From NCBI GenBank assembly GCA_015661825.1, contig DQVI01000135.1:1-62785 (forward strand): a stretch of DNA of 62,785 nt, in the 5' to 3' direction. Positions 34,858-47,063 of the stretch are shown piece after piece; within the stretch, counting starts at the first letter, position 1, and each line of letters begins with the position of its first letter. Below the pieces are notes generated by a model, which ran no database searches, was not told where the DNA came from, and worked only from the letters and a program-made list of their open reading frames with translations. A program made the translations under genes and the position numbers. The DNA is from Novosphingobium capsulatum (GTDB lineage: Bacteria; Pseudomonadota; Alphaproteobacteria; Sphingomonadales; Sphingomonadaceae).

Positions 34858-36336
34858 ATGATCACCACCAATCCCTTCGAAGACAGCGACGGCGACAAGC
34901 TGCGCGAGGAATGCGGCATTTTCGGCGTGCTGGGCGCACGCGACGCGGCGGCTATGACCGCGCTGGGGCTTCATGCCCTCCAGCATCGCGGTCAGGAAGC
35001 CGTGGGCATCACCAGTTTCGATGGCCAGGAATTCTATTCGCGGCGCGGCATCGGCCACGTCGCCCAGAATTTCTCCAGCGGCGAAGCCATTGCCGAACTG
35101 CCCGGCATGATGGCTGCGGGCCATGTCCGCTATTCGACGACCGGCGGCTCGGGCCTGCGCAACGTGCAGCCCCTGTTTGCCGATCTGGCCGCGGGCGGCT
35201 TTGCCATCGCGCACAACGGCAACATCTCGAACGCGATGTTCCTCAAGCGCGACCTCGTGCAGAAGGGCGCGATCTTCCAGTCGACGTCCGATACCGAGGT
35301 GATCATCCACCTCGTGGCGACGAGCCGCTACCCCACCCTGCTTGACCGCTTCGTCGACGCGCTGCGTCTGGTCGAAGGCGCCTATTCGCTGATCTGCATG
35401 ACCCCCGAGGGCATGATCGCCTGCCGCGATCCGCTCGGCATCCGTCCGCTGGTCATGGGCAAGCTGGGCGATGCGGTGGTCTTTGCCAGCGAGAGCGTCG
35501 CGCTCGACGTGGTGGGCGCGGACATCGTGCGCGAAGTCGAGGCGGGCGAGCTGATCCAGGTCAGCCTCGACGGCTCGATCCAGTCGCACCGCCCGTTCGG
35601 CGACACCGCCCAGCGCCCGTGCATCTTCGAACACGTCTATTTCAGCCGCCCGGACTCGGTGCTCGGCGGACGCTCGGTCTATGAAGTGCGCAAGGCCATC
35701 GGCATGCAGCTGGCGCTCGAAAACCCCGCCGAAGCCGATCTGGTCATCCCCGTTCCCGACAGCGGCGTGCCCGCCGCGCTCGGCTATGCCCAGCAGTCGG
35801 GCATTCCCTTCGAACTGGGGATCATCCGCTCGCACTACGTGGGCCGCACGTTCATCCAGCCTTCCGACGGCGCCCGCAACGCCGACGTGAAGCGCAAGCA
35901 CAATGCCAACCGCAAGCTCGTCGAGGGCAAGCGCATCGTGCTGATCGACGATTCGATCGTGCGCGGCACCACCAGCCTCAAGATCGTGCAGATGATGCGC
36001 GAAGCCGGCGCGCGCGAGGTTCACTTCCGCGTCGCCAGCCCGCCGACCGAGCATTCGTGCTTCTATGGCGTTGATACGCCCGAACGCTCGAAGCTGCTCG
36101 CCGCCCGCATGGACATCGCCGCCATGGCCGAGTTCATCCAGGCCGACAGCCTTGCCTTCGTGTCGATCGACGGGCTCTATCGCGCCGTGGGTGAAGCCCA
36201 GCGCGACAGCAGCTGCCCGCAATATTGCGACGCCTGCTTCACCGGCGACTACCCCACCCGCCTGACCGACATGGGCGACCGGGCCCCGGTCTGCGCCCCG
36301 GCCAAGGTCAAGTCCAAGCCCGCCAGGGTCGCCTGA
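34858..36336 (+). CDS. purF: Amidophosphoribosyltransferase
   Basis: The first committed enzyme of purine synthesis: it moves glutamine amide nitrogen to PRPP to give phosphoribosylamine. The 492-residue protein has an 18-residue leader before the nucleophile Cys19 in REECGIFGVLG, which must be processed off. The glutaminase half (HALQHRGQEA, GHVRYSTTG) is followed by a phosphoribosyltransferase half with IVLIDDSIVRGTTS. Cys residues in the C-terminal CPQYCDACF segment are like the iron-sulfur ligands of the Bacillus-type enzyme. An SDR gene starts 2 nt after its stop, as in many Alphaproteobacteria; the usual upstream cvpA is absent. Confidence 0.96.
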   Translation: MITTNPFEDSDGDKLREECGIFGVLGARDAAAMTALGLHALQHRGQEAVGITSFDGQEFYSRRGIGHVAQNFSSGEAIAELPGMMAAGHVRYSTTGGSGLRNVQPLFADLAAGGFAIAHNGNISNAMFLKRDLVQKGAIFQSTSDTEVIIHLVATSRYPTLLDRFVDALRLVEGAYSLICMTPEGMIACRDPLGIRPLVMGKLGDAVVFASESVALDVVGADIVREVEAGELIQVSLDGSIQSHRPFGDTAQRPCIFEHVYFSRPDSVLGGRSVYEVRKAIGMQLALENPAEADLVIPVPDSGVPAALGYAQQSGIPFELGIIRSHYVGRTFIQPSDGARNADVKRKHNANRKLVEGKRIVLIDDSIVRGTTSLKIVQMMREAGAREVHFRVASPPTEHSCFYGVDTPERSKLLAARMDIAAMAEFIQADSLAFVSIDGLYRAVGEAQRDSSCPQYCDACFTGDYPTRLTDMGDRAPVCAPAKVKSKPARVA

Positions 36337-36338
36337 GG

Positions 36339-37082
36339 GTGAGCGGGGCCGCAGGAGCATCCGCGCCGGGCAAGCCGCTGGCCGGTCAACTGGCGCTCGT
36401 CACGGGCGCCAGCCGGGGCATTGGCGCGGCCACGGCCAAGGCTCTGGCCGCTGCGGGCGCGCATGTCGTGCTCGTCGCGCGCACGGCCTCCGACCTCGAA
36501 CGCGTGGAAGACGCGATCTTTCAGGCCGGCGGCGCTGCCACCATCGCCCCGGTCGACCTGACCGAACCCGATGGCATCGCGCGTCTGGCCACGGCGATTT
36601 CCGATCGTTGGGCCGCGCTCGACCTGCTGGTGATCAACGCGGCCGTGCTGCCCACGCTCACCCCGGTCTGGCAGATCGAACCGCGCGACCTGTCGCGCGC
36701 GATGACGCTCAACGTGCTGGCCACCCAATCGCTGATCAGCGCGTTCCACCCGCTGCTCAAGGGCAGCCAGGATGCGCGCGTGATCGGGTTGACCAGCAGC
36801 GTGGGCGCCGCCCCGCGTGCCTATTGGGGGGCCTATGGCGCGACCAAGGCCGCCTTCGACGCCCTGCTCGAAAGCTATGCCCGCGAAGTGGCCAGCACCA
36901 GCGCGATCCGCGTGGCGATCCTCGATCCGGGCGCCACGCGCACCAAGATGCGCGCCAAGGCCTATCCGGGCGAAAACCCGTCGAGCGTGAAGCCGCCCGA
37001 AGTCGTGGCCGACCGGATCGTCGCCCTTGCGAGCGAACCTTTTGCCAGCCCGCATCGCGAACGCATCGAAAAGCCGCGCTGA
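36339..37082 (+). CDS. Short-chain dehydrogenase/reductase
   Basis: A 247-residue classical SDR with the NAD(P) loop TGASRGIG, INAAVL (the NAG-type motif), a catalytic Ser in LTSSVG and the YGATK active-site pair. It begins with GTG 2 nt after the purF stop, so translation is probably coupled. The pairing purF-SDR recurs across Alphaproteobacteria but the substrate is unknown to me. No membrane segments. Confidence 0.9.
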   Translation: MSGAAGASAPGKPLAGQLALVTGASRGIGAATAKALAAAGAHVVLVARTASDLERVEDAIFQAGGAATIAPVDLTEPDGIARLATAISDRWAALDLLVINAAVLPTLTPVWQIEPRDLSRAMTLNVLATQSLISAFHPLLKGSQDARVIGLTSSVGAAPRAYWGAYGATKAAFDALLESYAREVASTSAIRVAILDPGATRTKMRAKAYPGENPSSVKPPEVVADRIVALASEPFASPHRERIEKPR

Positions 37083-37268
37083 CAAGCCGCCTTCCGGCAA
37101 CGACAGCCCCCACCACGCCCCCGTCACGGCACACCGTTCAGTGTGTCATGGCGGGGATTTTTTTGTGCCCCGCCCGCCTGTTAACCCGATAGTAAGGCAA
37201 TTTGCTCATCGTTTGCCCACGAAGCGCGATGCAGCGTTTCGGTTTGACAGCAGCAACGGGGCGTTTCC

Positions 37269-37598
37269 ATGCCGACGATCAAATGGCAGGAAGACTACGA
37301 AGCCGCCGCCAGCGACGACCGGTGTGCGCCGCGCTCGCGTCTCGTAATTCCCAGCAAGTTGCGCCGGCCCGGCGCGCGGGCGACCCAGACCCTCGTGCTC
37401 GATCTCTCGCTCGCCGGTTTTTCGGCGCTGGCTTCCAGCCGGATCGCCATCGGCACCAGGATTTCACTGAGCCTGCCCGGCATGGACCCGCGCGAGGCCG
37501 AAGTGGTCTGGTGGCATGCCGGGATCGTCGGCTGCGCCTTCGACAACCTGCTGACCACGCGCGAGCACGACACGCTGGTGATGAACCACAGCGGCTGA
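37269..37598 (+). CDS. PilZ domain protein
   Basis: A 109-residue stand-alone PilZ protein, a likely c-di-GMP receptor. It has the RxxxR-like basic motif in CAPRSRLVIPS and the D/NxSxxG motif as DLSLAGF, followed by the beta-barrel strands (ISLSLPG, EAEVVWW, VGCAFDN). The first motif is slightly off consensus, so binding should be tested. Its stop is 14 nt from the stop of the convergent photolyase gene. Confidence 0.85.
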   Translation: MPTIKWQEDYEAAASDDRCAPRSRLVIPSKLRRPGARATQTLVLDLSLAGFSALASSRIAIGTRISLSLPGMDPREAEVVWWHAGIVGCAFDNLLTTREHDTLVMNHSG

Positions 37599-37612
37599 AA
37601 AAGCCCGCTTCC

Positions 37613-38986
37613 CTACACGTCCTCCTTCATCGCCGCATGGGCTGCCAGCGCACGGGCACGGGCGGCAGCATGTTCGACGATCCGTGCGGGATAGCCACGC
37701 GGACGGGCAAGCCCCGATGGATCGTGGATCTCCCCATCGGGCAGGTGCGCCAGTTCGGGCACCCATTGGCGGATATAGGCCGCCGCGTCGAACTTGGGCG
37801 ACTGCACCAGCGGCGCCATGATCCGCACGAACATGTTCGCGTCCAGCCCGCTTCCGGCCACCCATTGCCAGTTGGTGGCATTCGCCCCGTAGTCGGCATC
37901 GACGAGGGTATCCCAGAACCATTGCTCGCCCGCGCGCCAGTCGATCAGCAGATGCTTGACGAGGAAACTGGCCGCGATCATCCGCACCCGGTTGTGCATC
38001 CAGCCGGTGTGCCAGAGCTGGCGCATCCCTGCATCCACGATCGGATAGCCGGTGCGCCCCTGCTGCCACGCGGCCAGTTCGGCGGGCGCCTCGCGCCATG
38101 CCATCGCATCGAAGGCCGCCCGGCCATTGCGCGTGCCATAGTCGGGCGCCTGAAGGATCAGGTTCTGGGCATAGTCGCGCCAGCCCAGTTCGCTCAGGAA
38201 CACATCGACCGAGCCGCCCGCCCCACCAACCGCGTGCCAGACGGTCGCGGGCGAAATCTCGCCGAAATGCAGGTGGGGCGAGAGCCGCGAGGTGCCCTCG
38301 CGCGCAGGCAGGTTCCGTTCCTCGCCATAGCGTCGGGCACGGCCTGCGAAAGTTTCGAGCCGCGCGCGCGCGCCCGGCTCGCCCGGCGTCCATTCCTCGC
38401 GCATGCCCCCGGCCCAGTCGGGCGCGGTCGGCAGAAGGCCCCAGTCGCCCAGATGCTCGCTCACCGGCCATGTCGCGGGCGCGGGCAGATGGCCGGGCGC
38501 GGGAACGGGCGGCGGCGGGGGCAGGTGCAGCAGCGAGGCGCGCCAGAACGGGGTATAGATCCGGTAGGGCTGGCCTGACCCATTGGCGAGGGTTCCGGGC
38601 GGCAGCAGGAAATTGCCGTGGTAAAGGCGCAAGTCCAGTTCCTTGCCCACCGCGCGTTCGGCCATGCGCCACCACGGCTCGTAATGGTGGAGCGCGTGGA
38701 CCGTGCGTGCGCCCGTCTCGTGGGCCAGCTGCGCCAGAACCGCCTCGCACCGCCCCCGCCGCAGGATCAGGCGCGAGCCGATCGCCTCAAGGCTGGCGGC
38801 AAGGCTGGCAAGGCTGTGATGGAGCCACCAGCGTGAGGCGCGCCCCATGCGGCGGTGCCGGGGCGTCTCGTCGTCGAGCACATAGACCGGGATCACCGGC
38901 CCACCCTGTGCCAGTGCGGCCACGAAAGCGGCCTGATCGGCCAGACGCAAATCACGGCGCAGCCAGACAATTGTTGGGTTCGTCAT
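37613..38986 (-). CDS. phrB: Deoxyribodipyrimidine photolyase
   Basis: A light-dependent flavoenzyme that splits cyclobutane pyrimidine dimers in DNA. The 457-residue protein has the N-terminal antenna-binding domain (IVWLRRDLRLADQ at 5-17) and the C-terminal FAD domain with SRLSPHLHFGEISP, the conserved GRTGYPIVDAGMRQL and the W/N-rich GANATNWQWVAGSG segment that marks class I CPD photolyases. A cryptochrome-like or (6-4) photolyase role is less likely on these motifs. Single gene, convergent with the PilZ gene. Confidence 0.94.
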   Translation of the reverse strand: MTNPTIVWLRRDLRLADQAAFVAALAQGGPVIPVYVLDDETPRHRRMGRASRWWLHHSLASLAASLEAIGSRLILRRGRCEAVLAQLAHETGARTVHALHHYEPWWRMAERAVGKELDLRLYHGNFLLPPGTLANGSGQPYRIYTPFWRASLLHLPPPPPVPAPGHLPAPATWPVSEHLGDWGLLPTAPDWAGGMREEWTPGEPGARARLETFAGRARRYGEERNLPAREGTSRLSPHLHFGEISPATVWHAVGGAGGSVDVFLSELGWRDYAQNLILQAPDYGTRNGRAAFDAMAWREAPAELAAWQQGRTGYPIVDAGMRQLWHTGWMHNRVRMIAASFLVKHLLIDWRAGEQWFWDTLVDADYGANATNWQWVAGSGLDANMFVRIMAPLVQSPKFDAAAYIRQWVPELAHLPDGEIHDPSGLARPRGYPARIVEHAAARARALAAHAAMKEDV

Positions 38987-39103
38987 GGCTTGCTATGTGG
39001 AGGCTGCGCGCGCGCTTGGCCATGCCCCCTGTCCCTTGGTACAGGGGAACAGCCTGCCCCCTTGCGCGCACCGGTCTTTTTTCTGCGTGGGAACCGTCTG
39101 CCC

Positions 39104-40111
39104 TTGGTCAATCCCTTTCCCTTCACAAGCCCCTTCCTCCCCCAGCCCCCATTGCCCCGCCCGGACGTCCAGCCTTTCCTCGACTATCTGCGTCAGGCCG
39201 CTGCCAATGGCATGCCGGGCATTCACCAGATGCCGCTGGTGGCCGCGCGGGCCAGCTATGTCACCATGCAGCAACTGGCCGACCTGCCGCCCGAGCCCTT
39301 GGCCGTGATCAGGGATCTGGCCTGCCCCGGCCCTGCCCCCAACTCTGCCGCTAACGCCCCGATCCGGCTGCGCCTCTACGACGCGCGGCCCTCGCGCCCG
39401 CCCGGCCCGGCGCTGGTCTTCTATCATGGCGGGGGCTTCGTGCTGGGCGGGCTGGACAGCCACCACAATGTCTGCACCACGATTGCGCGCAGCCTCGACC
39501 TGCCGCTGATCGCGGTCGACTACCGGCTCGCCCCCGAACATCCGTTCCCCGCCGCGCCCGACGATGCCGAGGCCGCCGCCCGCTGGATCGCGCAAAGCCC
39601 GACCGAGCTGGGCCGGACGATCACCGGCCTCGTGCCCATCGGCGATTCAGCCGGGGGCACACTGGCGATCGTCGTCACCCAGGCGTTGATGGCACAGCCC
39701 GCCGCCGTTCCGGTCGTTGCGCAAGTGCCGATCTATCCGCTCACCGACGAGGCCACCGATCATGCCTCGATGGCGGCCTTTGGCGCCGGGTTCCTGCTGC
39801 AATCGGATGTTCTTGAATGGTTTGTGGGCTCTTATCGCCCCCCTTCGGGCGACCCGCGCGCGTTTCCGGTGCACGGCAGGCATGACCAGATGCCCCCCAC
39901 GGTGCTAGTGACGGCAGGCCTCGATCCGATTCGCGACAGCGGGCGGGTCTATGGCGCCGCCCTGGTGAAGGCCGGGTCCGATGTCCTGTTCCTCGAACGC
40001 AAGGGCACGATCCACGGCTTCATCCAGGTTCGCAAGGCGATACCAAGCGCCCAGGCCGATACGGATGCCATCCTGTCGGCCACGCGCCTGGTACTGGACA
40101 GTTTGAAATGA
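39104..40111 (+). CDS. Alpha/beta hydrolase (hormone-sensitive lipase-like esterase)
   Basis: A 335-residue esterase of the HSL/family IV group. It has the oxyanion motif YHGGGFVLGG, the nucleophile Ser in GDSAGG, the acid in GLDPIRDSG and the His in GTIHGF. The YRLAPEHPFPAA segment is also standard. The TTG at 39104 (LVNPFPF) is the best start; no ATG occurs before the conserved region. Substrate unknown, probably short-chain esters. It precedes rppH by 13 nt on the same strand. Confidence 0.88.
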   Translation: MVNPFPFTSPFLPQPPLPRPDVQPFLDYLRQAAANGMPGIHQMPLVAARASYVTMQQLADLPPEPLAVIRDLACPGPAPNSAANAPIRLRLYDARPSRPPGPALVFYHGGGFVLGGLDSHHNVCTTIARSLDLPLIAVDYRLAPEHPFPAAPDDAEAAARWIAQSPTELGRTITGLVPIGDSAGGTLAIVVTQALMAQPAAVPVVAQVPIYPLTDEATDHASMAAFGAGFLLQSDVLEWFVGSYRPPSGDPRAFPVHGRHDQMPPTVLVTAGLDPIRDSGRVYGAALVKAGSDVLFLERKGTIHGFIQVRKAIPSAQADTDAILSATRLVLDSLK

Positions 40112-40124
40112 GGACCAGAAATCC

Positions 40125-40613
40125 ATGAGTGCGGACCCCTTTGCCGCCCTTCCCTATCGCCCCTGCGTGGGCCTGATGATCGTCAACCCGCAAGGCCGCG
40201 TTTTCGTGGGCAAGCGGATCGACAACAAGGAGGGCGACGCCTGGCAGATGCCACAAGGCGGGATCGACGAGGGCGAGGATCTGGTGACGGCGGCCATGCG
40301 CGAGCTGTACGAGGAAACCGGGCTGACCGCCGATCACGTGACCGTGCTCGCCCACAGCCGCGAGGAACACCTCTACGACCTTCCCGCCGAACTGCTGGGC
40401 AAGCTGTGGAAGGGCAAGTATCGCGGCCAGCGTCAGGCCTGGATGCTGCTGCGTTTCAACGGGCAGGACGCCGACGTGAAGCTCGACGCCCACGATCCGG
40501 CCGAATTCTGCGAATGGAAATGGGTCGAGCCAGACCAGCTGGCCGACCTGATCGTGCCGTTCAAGAAGCGCGTCTATCGTCAGGTCGTCGAGGAATTCCG
40601 CGCCCTGATCTGA
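40125..40613 (+). CDS. rppH: RNA pyrophosphohydrolase (Nudix)
   Basis: A 162-residue Nudix hydrolase that removes pyrophosphate from RNA 5' triphosphate ends to start decay; it can also act on dinucleoside polyphosphates. A complete Nudix box spans residues 45-67 (G-x5-E-x7-RELYEETGL), preceded by YRPCVGLMIVN and WQMPQGG, all as in RppH. It follows the esterase gene closely and ends before a hairpin terminator. Confidence 0.94.
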   Translation: MSADPFAALPYRPCVGLMIVNPQGRVFVGKRIDNKEGDAWQMPQGGIDEGEDLVTAAMRELYEETGLTADHVTVLAHSREEHLYDLPAELLGKLWKGKYRGQRQAWMLLRFNGQDADVKLDAHDPAEFCEWKWVEPDQLADLIVPFKKRVYRQVVEEFRALI

Positions 40614-40640
40614 GCAGATGATCTGAACACATAGCCGGCA

Positions 40641-40664
40641 CTGGCCCCGCACGAGCGGGGCCAG
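40641..40664 (+). terminator. Hairpin terminator between convergent rppH and the TPR gene
   Basis: A 10-bp perfect stem CTGGCCCCGC/GCGGGGCCAG with an ACGA loop lies between the two gene ends. No clean T-run follows on either strand, so strength is uncertain. Confidence 0.6.
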
Positions 40665-40692
40665 TTGCCCTTGATCTCAGTTGTTTTTGACC

Positions 40693-41286
40693 TCAGTTGC
40701 TCTTTACCGGCGGCTCGGCCTTGATCGCATCGGTCTTGATCGCCTCCCCGCTGGTGTCGGCGGCGACTTTCTTTGCCTCTCCCGTGGCAGCCTGTGCCTG
40801 CTTCTGGGCATCGAGCCGGGCCTGCTGCGCGGCCTGCACCTGCGCCTTGCCCAGCGCCGCCTCAAGCGCCGCCGTTTCCGCGCATCCCCGCCCGCAGATC
40901 CCCTGCAACCGGGTCAGGCTGGCCTTGGCCTTTTCGAGCGCGCCCTTTTCGGCCAGCGCCTCGCCCTCGCCGGCAATTGCGGCCAGATTGTTCGGCTCGC
41001 GGTCGAGCACGTCGCGGTAATAGTGGATCGCCTTGCCCTGAAGACCGGCGGCGCGCGCGGCCTGACCCAGCGTGATCAGGATGCCCGCATTGGCCGGATC
41101 GATCGCCAGCGCGGCCTCAAGGCTGTCGGTCGCATGCTCGACCTCGCCCCTGGCCAGCGCCGAGCGGCCATCCTGCAAGAGCGTCTGTGCGCGCGGATCG
41201 ATCGGGTCCCCGGTTCGTGCCTGCCCCATGCTCCCCGTAACCGCCGCAAGCAGGGACAGTGCGAGGGCGACGGGGGTATAGCGCAT
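40693..41286 (-). CDS. Exported TPR protein
   Basis: A 197-residue secreted protein with a signal peptide (MRYTPVALALSLLAAVTGSM) and about two tetratricopeptide repeats (from ARGEVEHATDSLEAAL to DREPNNLAAIAGEGEAL). The C-terminal third is rich in Ala, Gln and Lys and likely coiled-coil or disordered. Cys in GICGRGCAET may form a disulfide. AAGGAG lies 7 nt before the ATG at 41286. A periplasmic scaffold role is plausible; no specific family recognised. Confidence 0.8.
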   Translation of the reverse strand: MRYTPVALALSLLAAVTGSMGQARTGDPIDPRAQTLLQDGRSALARGEVEHATDSLEAALAIDPANAGILITLGQAARAAGLQGKAIHYYRDVLDREPNNLAAIAGEGEALAEKGALEKAKASLTRLQGICGRGCAETAALEAALGKAQVQAAQQARLDAQKQAQAATGEAKKVAADTSGEAIKTDAIKAEPPVKSN

Positions 41287-41363
41287 CAAAAACTCCTTCA
41301 GCCGGGATTGCTCACCCCGGCGATAGACCACTTTCATGGCTGGCCTCATGGCCCGGGGGTCTA

Positions 41364-44065
<2,702 letters not shown>

Positions 44066-45820
44066 CTAGGGGTTTTGCGGCTGGTCATGCCGCTTATCCC
44101 CATCCCCCCCTGCGCCATCGCGCCCGGCATGGCCGGGATAGCGCCGCAGATCGGCAAAATCACGCACGAGTTCGGTGTTGATCCGCACATCGTCGGCCAG
44201 CCCCGCATAGTCGACCTTGTCGGGCGTATCGGCAGGCGTGTGATAGGCACCGGCCATGAACGCCCCCAGCCGCACCGGATCGGCATAGCTGTTGCTGACC
44301 ATCATCGCGGGCACATCGTGCTGGATCAGCGCCCAGCTGTCCTGCCGCCGGACATAGGCATTGGGGCCCGTTTCGGCGCCGCCTTCGTCCTCCTCGGGCA
44401 CCAGACGGCGCCGCATGCCCGCCAGCACGCGCGCCGCTTCCCCGTCGATCCCGGTCATCCCGCGCCCGACGATGGCCACCGGGCCACCGGGCGGGACCAG
44501 CCCCGTGCTGTCGACATTGAAGGCCGCCACGATCCGCTCGAGCGGCAGCGGCGGGTTTTCGGCAAAGGCCTGCGCGCCCAGCAACCCCAGTTCCTCGCCC
44601 GTCGTCGCCACGACATAGACATCGCGGTCGAGCTGGTGCTGCGGCCCGGAGCCGACAATCTGGCGCGCCACTTCGGTGATCACGGCCAGCCCGCTGGCAT
44701 TGTCCACCGCCCCCGGACAGATCCGTCCCTGCCCGTCGCAGACCCCGAAATGATCCCAATGGGCCATCAGCACGACGGCCCCGGCCTCGGGGTGGCGGCC
44801 CGGTATCCGTCCGATCAGGTTGTGCGTGCGCACGCGGGTCTGCGTGCTGGTCGCTTCGAGGGTGACACTCGCCCCGGTCACGCGGGGCACGAAATCGTCC
44901 TGCTCGGCCTCGTGAGTCCAGGCAGCCAGCGCGGCTCCGGGCGCCGCCGCGCTGCCGCCCAGCAGGCGGTCGGCCAGTTCGGGCGTCACAAAGGCCTCGA
45001 TCTCGTTGTCGACCCGCTCCCCGGCCAGCGAATAGCCCGCCTTGCGCCGCCGGGCGACGACATCGGCCAGCGTGCGCTCGCCATCGAGCACGGTGATCAC
45101 CGCCATGGCCCCGGCATCGAGCAGCCGCCCGACCACTTGTGCATGGCTGGGCGGCACAGCCTCCGCAGCGTCCCCCGCGCTCTTGCGGCGCCAGAACCAG
45201 CCCAGCCGCCCGCTGCGCCCTGCCGCCGTGCCTCCCGCCACACCTGCCGCCGGGGACGCGGGCGTATCGAGCACCAGCGCCACCCGCCCGGCCAGTTCGG
45301 TCCGCGCCGGGATCGTGCCATGCCCCACGAACAGGACCGGAGCCCCTTCGACCAGATTGCGCAGGCCCGAGGTATAGACGAAGACTTCCCCCTCCTCGCT
45401 CACCAGATGATGGCGCCCGCGCATGAAGCTCGCGCGCGAAAGCACCGGCGCCCGCGCGATCAGGTCAACGGGCGCGAACCACGGGCTGCCAGGCAGATTG
45501 GTGCCCGATTCCAGCCCCATGCCGAACCATTGGCGGACCAGATAATGCAGGGTCTGCGTCTCGCCCTCGGTCCCCGGACGGCGCCCGCCGAAAGCGGGGC
45601 TGGACAGCGTCTCGACATGACCGCGCAGCACCGCGTCGAGTGAAGAGGCCTCGGAATGCGCCGGTTCGGCACTGCGATGCGTCGCCCCCGCAAGCAGCGG
45701 CAGGGCCAGCAGGGTCGCGGCCAGACGCGCGCCCGCCACCGGGCGCCACGCCCGCCCCCCAAAGGACAGGGGGCTCCAGCACGCCCTTGCTCGTTTCATC
45801 GAAGCCCCCAGCCGTTTCAT
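44066..45820 (-). CDS. M28 family aminopeptidase with PA domain
   Basis: A 584-residue exported zinc peptidase. The signal peptide region (RLAATLLALPLLAGATHR) follows a basic start; an ATG at 45799 would remove 7 residues. A protease-associated insert (about 150-320) precedes the M28 catalytic domain, whose metal ligands are visible in order: MAHWDHFGV, GAVDNASGLAV, TTGEELGLLG, FNVDSTG and AYHTPADTPDKV. It should act in the periplasm or outside the cell on peptides. It ends 66 nt from the guaB start on the same strand. Confidence 0.9.
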   Translation of the reverse strand: MKRLGASMKRARACWSPLSFGGRAWRPVAGARLAATLLALPLLAGATHRSAEPAHSEASSLDAVLRGHVETLSSPAFGGRRPGTEGETQTLHYLVRQWFGMGLESGTNLPGSPWFAPVDLIARAPVLSRASFMRGRHHLVSEEGEVFVYTSGLRNLVEGAPVLFVGHGTIPARTELAGRVALVLDTPASPAAGVAGGTAAGRSGRLGWFWRRKSAGDAAEAVPPSHAQVVGRLLDAGAMAVITVLDGERTLADVVARRRKAGYSLAGERVDNEIEAFVTPELADRLLGGSAAAPGAALAAWTHEAEQDDFVPRVTGASVTLEATSTQTRVRTHNLIGRIPGRHPEAGAVVLMAHWDHFGVCDGQGRICPGAVDNASGLAVITEVARQIVGSGPQHQLDRDVYVVATTGEELGLLGAQAFAENPPLPLERIVAAFNVDSTGLVPPGGPVAIVGRGMTGIDGEAARVLAGMRRRLVPEEDEGGAETGPNAYVRRQDSWALIQHDVPAMMVSNSYADPVRLGAFMAGAYHTPADTPDKVDYAGLADDVRINTELVRDFADLRRYPGHAGRDGAGGDGDKRHDQPQNP

Positions 45821-46052
45821 CGCAGACCCATTGCTGACAAACCGCACAGCCCCGCGCAAGTTCCCAAACCCGAAAGCACGATGAACCGCATCGATCTGGG
45901 GAAAAAAATGCGTTTCTACGGCACTTTGTCGGGTACGGGGCCTGATGCAGGCCCAATGCGGACGAGTAGCGGGAACGATCAGACGCGCAACGGCTTGCAA
46001 AACCGGCTATTGAAGCGCCACCCAACCCCGGCAAGGAAAGTAAGAGAAGGCC

Positions 46053-46979
46053 ATGCGGCTCGACGACTACGACGACTCCATCAATGTGGAAGACCAGCGC
46101 GGCAGCGGCGGCGGCGGGTTCCCGCTGGGCGGTGGCGGCGGTGGCGGGGGCTTCCCGCTCGGCCTGATCCTGAGCCTCGTCGGCTCGCGCTTCGGGCTGG
46201 TGGGGGTTTTGCTGGTGGGCGGCGCGGCGCTCCTGCTGGGCGGGCTGCCCGGCCTGATGGGCGGCGGATCAGAGAGCCAGATCGGCGGAACACCGGCCTA
46301 TCAAACCGCCCCGGCCAGCGGGGAAAGCCTCAAACAGGCCTGCAACGTCAACGCCTACAGCCATGAAAGCTGCAACGCGCTCTCCTCGCTCGACAAGACG
46401 TGGAAGCCGCTGATGGCCGCGCAAGGGGTGCCCTTCCGCGCGCCCAAGCTGGTGTTCTATTCGCGTCAGGGTTCCTCGGGCTGCGGCGCGGCGCAAAGCG
46501 CGATGGGGCCGTTCTACTGCCCGAGCGACCAGGGCATCTACATCGACACCGATTTCTACACCGAACTCGACAAGAAGCTGGGCGCCGGGGGCGACTTTGC
46601 CCGCGTCTATGTCATCGCCCACGAATTTGGCCACCATATCCAGAAGCTGACGGGCACCTCCGACAAGGTCACGCAGGCCCAGCGCGCCAATCCGGGCGCG
46701 GCCAATGCGCTGTCGGTCCGGCTCGAACTCCAGGCCGATTGCTACGCCGGGGTCTGGGCCGCGCGCAACCGTTCGCGGATCGAACCCGGCGATGTCGAGG
46801 AAGGCCTCCACGCCGCCCACCAGATCGGCGACGACACGCTGATGGAGAGCGCCGGTCGCACGCCGGTCGAAGCGGCCTTCACCCATGGCAGTTCGGCCCA
46901 GCGCATGGCCTGGTTGCGCAAGGGTCTCGACAGCGGCGACCCGGCCCAGTGCGACACCTTTGCCACGGGCGCCCTCTGA
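46053..46979 (+). CDS. ypfJ: YpfJ-type neutral zinc metallopeptidase
   Basis: A 308-residue membrane-anchored zinc peptidase of the YpfJ family. The cytoplasmic N-terminus has a glycine run (about 18-34) and a single span (ILSLVGSRFGLVGVLLVGGAALLLGG, about 39-65). The periplasmic catalytic domain carries HEFGHH at 190-195 and a downstream LELQADCYAGVWA that gives the third ligand. Cys pairs in GSSGCGAAQ and FYCPSD suggest disulfides. GAGAAGG precedes the ATG. Physiological substrate unknown. Confidence 0.9.
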   Translation: MRLDDYDDSINVEDQRGSGGGGFPLGGGGGGGGFPLGLILSLVGSRFGLVGVLLVGGAALLLGGLPGLMGGGSESQIGGTPAYQTAPASGESLKQACNVNAYSHESCNALSSLDKTWKPLMAAQGVPFRAPKLVFYSRQGSSGCGAAQSAMGPFYCPSDQGIYIDTDFYTELDKKLGAGGDFARVYVIAHEFGHHIQKLTGTSDKVTQAQRANPGAANALSVRLELQADCYAGVWAARNRSRIEPGDVEEGLHAAHQIGDDTLMESAGRTPVEAAFTHGSSAQRMAWLRKGLDSGDPAQCDTFATGAL

Positions 46980-47063
46980 ACCGGCACGAGGTGCTTGACG
47001 GTCTGGAACAATCGGGTCTCTCCTGCGTAGTGTCGCAAGAGACCCTTCCGGAGTTTTTTCCAG

